A stretch of 12,180 bases of DNA from assembly GCA_002366645.1 (NCBI GenBank), contig DFBM01000188.1, forward strand, positions 1 through 12,180. Reading direction: 5' to 3'. Positions 7,521-12,180 of this stretch are shown here, piece by piece. The notes under the pieces were generated by a model. It saw only the letters and a program-made list of their open reading frames with translations, was not told the origin of the DNA and searched no databases. This DNA is from Rhodobacterales bacterium UBA3080. GTDB lineage: Bacteria > Pseudomonadota > Alphaproteobacteria > Rhodobacterales > Rhodobacteraceae. How positions within the stretch are numbered: position 1 is the first letter of the stretch; each line of letters begins with the position of its first letter. Position numbers and translations under genes: made by a program.

Positions 7521-9191
7521 TTAACGAACCGATCGAGTACCGACGTTTTCCAGCATTTTTCGCTGGGCATTCCAGTCTGATGGAACGCCGGTTCTGATCA
7601 GATAGTCCGAAGTCACATGTAGCGGCAGGGTTCCGATGATCATTTGTTCGATGATGTCTGGCGCAAGGAACGCCAGATCCATTACACTTCGAACGCGGTC
7701 CGTATTAACGCCTGCGTTCACAGCGATTTGCGTGAAGGATTTTCCGGATTTTACCGCCCCATACCATTCCATCGCCTTGACGATATTGCGGATCAGGGTC
7801 AGGTCGACCTCCGGCGGGGTATTGCCGAGGACGAGCTTGGTTTCGACGCCTCTTCGGCGAAGTTGGCACGGGGTATTTATGGTGAGCGCATCGGGGTTGA
7901 GGCGTTCGGGTGGCAAGTCCAAATATTTGGCGATGGCGCTTGCGTCCAGCTCTATTGTTAGCATTCCGGGGGAGATGTTAGCTTTGGCAATCACTGCATT
8001 CCAGTTTTGAACAGGGTTTTGGCTGGTGAACATTCGGGCGAGAATATTTATCTTTTTACCGAGGTGATCAGCTTCGTTCGCTTTTAGATTTTCAACAAGG
8101 TTCGGAAGGATTCCGTGACTTATAAGCCGCTCTCGGACGGCCTGTGCAATCGCCTGTTCCAGTTGCGGCGCTGGCAGACGCCACGCGTCCGGATGCTTGT
8201 TACTTTTGTCGATCACCAGCCGACGCGAGATGTAGTATCGCATGCGTCGGCCATTCTTATTGGTGTGGCTCGGTGTTAACCGATCGCCTGTTTCGTCAAA
8301 CAACTTTCCTGCCAGCGGTGAGGGGTGTGCGACATTCGACTGCCCTCTAACTTTGGCGGAAACCGCAGTAAGTTTATTCTGAACCTTCTCCCAAATATAG
8401 GGTTCAATGATCGCGGGATGTTGCCCCTCAAAAACCTTTTTGTGGTGCCGGATTTTGCCAGCATAGATCGGGTTGCTTAAGATTCGGTAAAGATGCCCGC
8501 GATCGAACGGGATGCCACCTTGCGTTTTGCCTGTTTTGGTAACGCGCTGCTTCGTGCGCAGGCCAAGAATTGCAGCTTGCTCCTTAACCTCGCGAACCGT
8601 TCCATGTTCAGTGTAGAGATCGTAAATCCTCCTTATAGTTTTGGCCTCCGCCGTGTTTATTACCAAGGTCCGCCCGTCCGGATCATAGCCAAGCGGTACG
8701 CTCCCGCCCATCCACAAGCCCTTGCGTTTCGAGGCGGCGATCTTGTCGCGGATCCGCTCGGCCGTCACCTCACGCTCGAATTGGGCGAAGGATAACAGCA
8801 TGTTCAGCGTCAGCCGACCCATGCTGGTAGCGGTGTTGAATGACTGGGTAACGGAGACAAACGACGCGCCGGCTTCGTCCAGCCGATCGACGATTTTGGC
8901 GAAATCCGAGAGCGACCGTGACAGGCGGTCGATTTTATACACTACGATCTGGTCGACGTGGCCCGCATCCAGATCGGCAAGTAGACGTTGTAAAGCCGGG
9001 CGCTTCAGGGTTCCGCCCGACACGCCACCGTCGTCATATTGTTCCGGCAAAAGCACCCAGCCCTCGGCCTTCTGGCTGGTGATGTAGGCCGCACAAGCTT
9101 CCCGCTGGGCATCGAGTGAATTAAAGTCCTGATCCAGTCCTTCCTCCGAGGATTTGCGTGTATAGATCGCGCAGCGGATTTTCTTCTTCAT
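7521..9191 (-). CDS. Large serine recombinase (recombinase family protein)
   Basis: A 556-residue site-specific recombinase. The N-terminal resolvase domain (1-150) has the YxRxS motif with likely nucleophile S14 (IYTRKSSEEG), and catalytic arginines in the DRLSRSL segment (88-94) and after the FERE stretch (138-141). The recombinase domain follows at about 165-280 (GLWMGGSVPLGYD; LYRILSNPIYAGKI at 234-247). Where most large serine recombinases have a Cys4 zinc ribbon, this one has LAGKLFDETGDRLTPSH (293-309) without cysteines; only three Cys occur in the whole protein (C7, C33 and one in the C-terminal third). The C-terminal region (about 470-545) ends in a helix-turn-helix-like segment (FTQIAVNAGVNTDRVRSVM). 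It cuts and rejoins DNA at att sites through a 5'-phosphoserine link. It appears full length and intact. It is the last gene of the DUF3489-DUF2924 operon, with start overlapping the DUF2924 stop (ATGA). Confidence 0.93.
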   Translation of the reverse strand: MKKKIRCAIYTRKSSEEGLDQDFNSLDAQREACAAYITSQKAEGWVLLPEQYDDGGVSGGTLKRPALQRLLADLDAGHVDQIVVYKIDRLSRSLSDFAKIVDRLDEAGASFVSVTQSFNTATSMGRLTLNMLLSFAQFEREVTAERIRDKIAASKRKGLWMGGSVPLGYDPDGRTLVINTAEAKTIRRIYDLYTEHGTVREVKEQAAILGLRTKQRVTKTGKTQGGIPFDRGHLYRILSNPIYAGKIRHHKKVFEGQHPAIIEPYIWEKVQNKLTAVSAKVRGQSNVAHPSPLAGKLFDETGDRLTPSHTNKNGRRMRYYISRRLVIDKSNKHPDAWRLPAPQLEQAIAQAVRERLISHGILPNLVENLKANEADHLGKKINILARMFTSQNPVQNWNAVIAKANISPGMLTIELDASAIAKYLDLPPERLNPDALTINTPCQLRRRGVETKLVLGNTPPEVDLTLIRNIVKAMEWYGAVKSGKSFTQIAVNAGVNTDRVRSVMDLAFLAPDIIEQMIIGTLPLHVTSDYLIRTGVPSDWNAQRKMLENVGTRSVR

Positions 9192-9583
9192 GGTGAGACT
9201 CCGAAGAAACGCGGACCGGACCAGTGCGCGCCGGTGATGTGTTTTGCGATGGCTGACAGCGATGAGTAGGTTTTGCTATCCATTACAAAGCCACCGGAAA
9301 CCACCTCGACCTGATAACTGCGCCCGTTCCATTCGCGCATCAAATACGTGCCGGGCTTGAGAGAGGCGGCGGGATTTACCGCTGATACCCCGTCTCGTGC
9401 GATGGCTTTAAGTCTGCGCAGGGTTTGCTTAGAAAGTCGCCGATCCGCCATGCATTGACGCTCGAACGTAAACACCTTTTGCATAAACCCCATCGAAATG
9501 TTCTTCGGCGGCGGTCGCCCGAAAGTCTCGCGCCAAAGCTCAAGGAATTCCGTACGATCCGGTTGTGTCAGGTCAAGGCTCAT
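9188..9583 (-). CDS. DUF2924 domain protein, recombinase-associated
   Basis: A 131-residue protein matching DUF2924. Residues 14-65 are helical (LWRETFGRPPP at 16-26, then FERQ and RRLKAIARDG), followed by a beta-rich part with LKPGTYLMREWNGRSYQVEV (75-94) and the signature SLSAIAKHITG...WSGPRFFG (108-128). The family is very often encoded directly upstream of serine recombinases in alphaproteobacteria; its biochemical role is not established to my knowledge. Start and stop both overlap neighbours by ATGA, so its amount is probably tied to the recombinase. A role as directionality factor or att-binding partner is a guess from context. The fold resembles a small DNA-binding module but no known DNA-binding motif is certain. 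Confidence 0.9.
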   Translation of the reverse strand: MSLDLTQPDRTEFLELWRETFGRPPPKNISMGFMQKVFTFERQCMADRRLSKQTLRRLKAIARDGVSAVNPAASLKPGTYLMREWNGRSYQVEVVSGGFVMDSKTYSSLSAIAKHITGAHWSGPRFFGVSP

Positions 9584-9864
9584 ATCGAATACGGCCTCTG
9601 TGTAATCCTGTAAACCGTCACTCCGTCCCGCGACGAGGGATGGGATTCAATCACATAACCGCTCGCTCGCAACCCTGAAACGGCGGCCCGCACCGTATGC
9701 TTCTGCCATCCCAACACCTTGCAAAGCGACAACACCCGCGCGCCTTTGGGGTTGGATAATAGACTAATTAATGTGCCCTTCTTTGAAACGGACTTGGTCG
9801 TCTGCGTTCTCCCCCGCTGATCAACGCCCTGCTCGGTTGATATCGTATTCGCCACATGCTGCAT
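9580..9864 (-). CDS. DUF3489 domain protein, winged-helix-like
   Basis: A 94-residue protein. After a polar N-terminal tail (MQHVANTISTEQGVDQRGRT) comes a compact domain with the pattern of a winged helix: LISLLSNPKGARVLSLCKVL, then GWQKHTVRAAVSGLRASGY as the likely recognition helix, and a wing VIESHPSSRDGVTVYRITQ. This matches DUF3489, found with DUF2924 and recombinases. I place the start at the ATG at 9864 because a strong GGAGG lies 8 nt upstream (9877-9873). An extension back to 9948 would run through the leader hairpins and gives an unlikely sequence. It is the first gene of the module, so it may be an autoregulator of the operon or help the recombinase bind its sites. Both ideas are inference. 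Confidence 0.87.
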   Translation of the reverse strand: MQHVANTISTEQGVDQRGRTQTTKSVSKKGTLISLLSNPKGARVLSLCKVLGWQKHTVRAAVSGLRASGYVIESHPSSRDGVTVYRITQRPYSI

Positions 9865-9872
9865 TATAATTG

Positions 9873-9934
9873 CCTCCGTACAGTTGCCCCGGGGATATCC
9901 CGAGTCTTGTACTGCGCAAAACCCGAAACTCGGG
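9873..9934 (-). promoter_or_regulatory. Leader with competing hairpins upstream of the DUF3489 operon
   Basis: On the minus strand, reading toward the ATG at 9864, the leader has CCCGA (9934-9930), a 3-nt loop, TCGGG (9926-9922) and then TTTT, a small terminator-like hairpin. The first arm, extended to CCCGAGT (9934-9928), can instead pair with ACTCGGG (9905-9899), which would break that hairpin. A third element, the perfect palindrome GGGATATCCC (9892-9901), overlaps that second arm. The strong GGAGG ribosome site follows at 9877-9873. The overlapping, mutually exclusive pairings resemble an attenuator; they could equally be operator half-sites for the winged-helix product. The pairings are read directly; function is inferred. 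Confidence 0.4.
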
Positions 9935-10175
9935 CTGAGGGCCGGCAATGCATACAGCGTCGGCGCAAAGACACTGACGCTCTGTTCGCGTGCGAAGTCC
10001 AGTCGAAATCGATGGCGGTTGGGTGAATTGTTTTGCTGTGGCCCAATCGCCGCGAGTCAGCCGAAACGACTATCTGGGAGTGGTAATAAGGGGCGGATTG
10101 CGGTCATTCGCTGTAGGTGACAAATGACTATCTATTCTTCCAACTGCAGACATTCATAGAGATGCAACCCGGCAA
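9935..10175. other. Gene-free stretch upstream of the recombinase operon
   Basis: Together with the leader this makes about 310 nt without a credible gene. It should contain the promoter of the DUF3489 operon on the minus strand and the 3' end of the unknown gene's transcript. No clear -35/-10 pair or T-tailed terminator is visible. An 8-bp direct repeat GACTATCT occurs at 10068-10075 and 10126-10133; this length is expected by chance fairly often. Confidence 0.4.
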
Positions 10176-11273
10176 CTATTTCTGGATTAATTCAAGTGCT
10201 GCCAGCCCGGCTCCAATTTTGCTTCGAAGCCTTGGTTCAATCAAACAAATTATTTCAACAGACGCACGCAATTCCCCCTCAGCTCCTCTGTTCGCGTTGA
10301 AGCAAAGCTCATTGAGCCATTCTCCCAAAAACTCTTTCCAAGCATCGAATTCTTCGAAAGCTCCAGCTGCTAGCAAGCTAACGATCACCTCATCGCTATA
10401 TTGTCTCTCCGTACCGGCGTTCTCGCTGTATACGCGCGATACAGCCCGAACACTTTTGGCAAGGCTTTCGCTCCTCAAACGGCTCGCTGCCTCTGCCAGA
10501 CCATGAATAAGAGTAACTCGTTCAACGTCGCTCATTTGTTCAGCGAAACGAAAGTTGCTTGCTCTGATAACCGCAACGGCGCGCTCGGCTTTTTCACTCT
10601 CAACTTGAAAAAGGCCTGAAATGTTTATGAGTGCCGCAATACTTTGAACCGTCAACTTGCTTTCAGATAGGTTTCGGTCCAGGGCTTCTTCCAGCTCCGG
10701 TGGAATGGGATTTCGAAGTGACGAGTCGTGTCCCTCGAGAGGGCCCGGGAACATGCTCTTTATCGTTCGGATCTTGTTAAATTTGCTTTCAGATTTCTGT
10801 GGGTCGAGAGTCTCACGAAGCGGCCCCTCAGGCAGACCGTCCACTACTTTTCCAACGGTATTATACAATCGCCCAAGCAATTCTTGCTTAAGCTGAGAGG
10901 GGCTTGCATAGTCAGGGAGCCAACGAGGTTCGTCACGCAAATCCATCAAATTCTGAAGGTAGAAGCGGTGTCCGTGGTTTTCCATTATCCACGCAGAAAG
11001 ATGAGCGACATCAATTCTGCCCACCGCTTCTCTCGCAAGCAGAGCTGCGTGCGAGAACGTAGCCAGGCGTCGCCGAAAAGGCGACCAGTGATTTAGAACA
11101 CGTGTTCTGCTGACCTCGCTTTCAGCAAGAGCGATAAAACTCATCATCAGTTGAAGAGGCCCAGATTTATCTTCCGGATTGAGGGAAATGGTTTGTTGAA
11201 CTATCTCAACCAGGGTTTTTTCCAAATCTGGCAGACGTTGCAAAGCAGGCAAGGCGACTTCCACAAATCCCAC
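10176..11273 (-). CDS. Unrecognised helical protein, possible frameshift near its start
   Basis: An open frame of 365 codons from a GTG at 11273. I do not recognise the family. The protein looks soluble and almost wholly alpha-helical, with repeated Leu/Ala-rich amphipathic helices (ERAVAVIRASNFRFAEQ, LIHGLAEAASRLRSESLAKS) suggesting an alpha-solenoid. A more distinctive, probably conserved stretch, HGHRFYLQNLMDLRDEPRWL, lies near residues 100-119. There is no signal peptide or membrane segment and no visible catalytic motif. The GTG has no ribosome site. However, GGGGAG lies at 11302-11297, before ATGs at 11293 and 11287 in another frame (MSFQKWDLWK...), which runs out after about 30 codons. 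A one-base deletion near 11285-11256 would explain this, joining KWDLWK to VALPALQRLPDLEKTL. So the gene may be a recent pseudogene, or the base may be an assembly error. It sits beside a restriction-gene remnant, so a defence-related role is possible but unproven. Confidence 0.65.
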   Translation of the reverse strand: MGFVEVALPALQRLPDLEKTLVEIVQQTISLNPEDKSGPLQLMMSFIALAESEVSRTRVLNHWSPFRRRLATFSHAALLAREAVGRIDVAHLSAWIMENHGHRFYLQNLMDLRDEPRWLPDYASPSQLKQELLGRLYNTVGKVVDGLPEGPLRETLDPQKSESKFNKIRTIKSMFPGPLEGHDSSLRNPIPPELEEALDRNLSESKLTVQSIAALINISGLFQVESEKAERAVAVIRASNFRFAEQMSDVERVTLIHGLAEAASRLRSESLAKSVRAVSRVYSENAGTERQYSDEVIVSLLAAGAFEEFDAWKEFLGEWLNELCFNANRGAEGELRASVEIICLIEPRLRSKIGAGLAALELIQK

Positions 11274-11295
11274 TTTTGAAAAGACATCGCCATGA

Positions 11296-11958
11296 TCTCC
11301 CCGTTTTTTGTGGCCGGGTGAGCTACGCTCGTTACTGCCGACGCTTTATGCCAACCGGCCTGTGTTTCTGGCCAAATCCCTGATCGCGTACATCGAAGAA
11401 ACTGCGGCGCATTCAGAAGGGGAATTTGTCTGCGGAGTGGAGGACTTTTCAAGCGTTTGGGAGCACATGCTCCGCAAGGTTTTACCGGGCGTTGAAGATG
11501 GCTGGAACGCCTGATTGCCAAAACCGGGTTATATCAAGAGGGATGGTGGCGGCGTCGAGCTTCTCGATCGGGGAATGCAGACAGGCATTGTTGTGCGCGA
11601 GGATGACCACCTTATTGTTGTCGACGCGAAATACTATGCCGCCACGGGAAAGGGTAGCGTCCCCGGGTGGCCGGATATCGTCAAGCAGCTCTATTACCAG
11701 ATGGCTCTCGAAAAGGTGGTTGATGGCGAAACGGTTTCAAACTGTTTTGCATTTCCGGCCGCGCGAAATACCTCGCAGCCATTCTCTTCGGCACAGGTTT
11801 TTCTTTCGAAAGATTTAGCTGCAGACGGTTTCCCGGAAATAGGATGCATTTACATCGATATTATCGAAGTAATGCAGGCCTACTGTCGTGGTGGTGAAAT
11901 CCGGCAGGTGTATTCGGAACCGGTAGATCCGGTTCACGTTGAAACCGTTTCTTTATAA
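11296..11958 (+). pseudogene. LlaJI-like restriction endonuclease, 5'-truncated with in-frame TGA
   Basis: Two adjacent pieces in the same frame read as one protein broken by TGA at 11512-11514: a 72-codon part ending EDFSSVWEHMLRKVLPGVEDGWNA, then about 147 codons starting LPKPGYIKRDGG. The second part has VVDAKYYA (D and K codons at 11623 and 11629) and GWPDIVKQLYYQMALEKV, which fit the PD-(D/E)xK core and following helix of LlaJI-family (McrC-like) restriction enzymes. The whole is about 220 residues, clearly shorter than such nucleases, and no start exists upstream: a TGA at 11293-11295 closes the frame, so the N-terminal part is lost. Where the first catalytic acidic residue is expected, the sequence reads MQTGIVV, with Gly (GGC, 11584-11586). 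The missing AAA+ partner gene also argues for a dead remnant. TGA may have arisen from CGA. The family call is from memory of the motifs; an McrC relative is the main alternative. Confidence 0.72.
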
Positions 11959-12017
11959 AACCCTCGACTTCCTTTCCTCCGCAAGCATTGCTGTGGGGAG
12001 ATTGGCGGGGGGGTGCG

Positions 12018-12113
12018 ATGAAGGAAGGTGACAACGACAATATCTGCAAGGTATTTGCAGATCTGACGGGAGTTTTGGAGGATGGGTCGGTTAGAGTGCC
12101 TTTCGGCGGTTAG
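12018..12113 (+). CDS. Possible 31-residue small protein in the terminal spacer
   Basis: An ATG at 12018, preceded by a G-rich run (12007-12013), opens 31 codons (MKEGDNDNICKVFADLTGVL...) ending at TAG 12111-12113. The sequence is acidic and could form one helix. I recognise nothing in it, and short ORFs of this size arise by chance; it may also be the 5' stump of a longer gene cut by a stop. The rest of 11959-12180 shows no other gene; after 12113 the DNA becomes AT-richer to the window edge. Confidence 0.25.
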   Translation: MKEGDNDNICKVFADLTGVLEDGSVRVPFGG

Positions 12114-12180
12114 TGGAGAGCATCTTTTGCCGGACTTCGTTAAAATCACCAGTAAGCATTATTTTGAATAAATAATCGAA

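Larger units (their letters stand above)
7521..9864 (-). mobile_element. Large-serine-recombinase module (DUF3489-DUF2924-recombinase)
   Basis: Three genes on the minus strand joined by two ATGA overlaps (9580-9583 and 9188-9191) form one expression unit ending in a large serine recombinase. This trio recurs in alphaproteobacterial islands and prophages. The element's outer limits are not defined: the left end is probably in 7273-7520, beside an intact tRNA-Ser, and the right end is beyond 9864, perhaps beyond the window. No flanking duplication was found by eye. Confidence 0.6.

Noticed and set aside
9865..9948. 28-residue N-terminal extension of the DUF3489 protein
   Set aside because: It would be read through the leader hairpins, and the ATG at 9864 has a strong GGAGG at proper spacing.
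10068..10133. Direct repeat GACTATCT at 10068-10075 and 10126-10133 as a target-site duplication
   Set aside because: Eight bases 58 bp apart with nothing mobile between them; chance is a sufficient explanation.
11201..11293. Independent small protein starting at 11293 (MAMSFQKWDLWK...)
   Set aside because: After the first dozen residues it becomes Cys/Trp-rich and overlaps the long frame; better explained as the displaced start of the 365-residue gene.
1..12180. CRISPR array, IS element inverted repeats or replication origin
   Set aside because: No regularly spaced repeats, no transposase, no terminal inverted repeats and no origin-like iterons were seen on either strand.

Overview
The window looks like a chromosomal segment of an alphaproteobacterium in the Rhodobacteraceae (Roseobacter group). 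The evidence is gene content and order: a SPOR lipoprotein, a D-Ala-D-Ala carboxypeptidase, tmk, holB, TatD and a PhnP-like MBL protein sit in one minus-strand cluster, and the proteins resemble those of marine Rhodobacterales. The genus cannot be fixed from the sequence alone.

Left part (1-7182), core genome. A rho-independent terminator at 41-67 closes a plus-strand gene outside the window. Everything from 7009 down to 148 is on the minus strand and tightly packed: SPOR lipoprotein -> D-alanyl-D-alanine carboxypeptidase -> tmk -> holB -> TatD-type hydrolase -> MBL-fold phosphodiesterase -> AEC-family transporter, then, after a 72-nt gap, a small two-helix membrane protein. Junctions are overlaps (ATGA, TAATG) or gaps of 13 nt or less, so this is probably one operon joining cell-wall trimming, dTTP supply, the clamp loader and nucleotide/phosphoester hydrolysis.

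Middle (7183-7272): a complete tRNA-Ser(UGA) with encoded CCA on the plus strand. It marks the edge between core genome and accessory DNA.

Right part (7273-12180), accessory DNA. First comes a translationally coupled minus-strand trio, DUF3489 (winged-helix-like), DUF2924 and a large serine recombinase with no Cys4 zinc ribbon. Its leader contains mutually exclusive hairpins that look like an attenuator. Upstream lies an unrecognised helical protein of about 365 residues whose natural start seems to be separated from its body by a one-base frameshift. Facing it head to head is a 5'-truncated LlaJI-like restriction endonuclease remnant, interrupted by an in-frame TGA and apparently lacking one catalytic acidic residue. 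The last 220 bases hold at most a 31-codon ORF. I read this region as a recombinase-bearing island that has picked up, and partly lost, defence genes.

The least understood items are the DUF3489-DUF2924-recombinase module with its leader, and the unknown 365-residue protein beside the restriction remnant. Both are worth checking; neither can be called a working new system from sequence alone.
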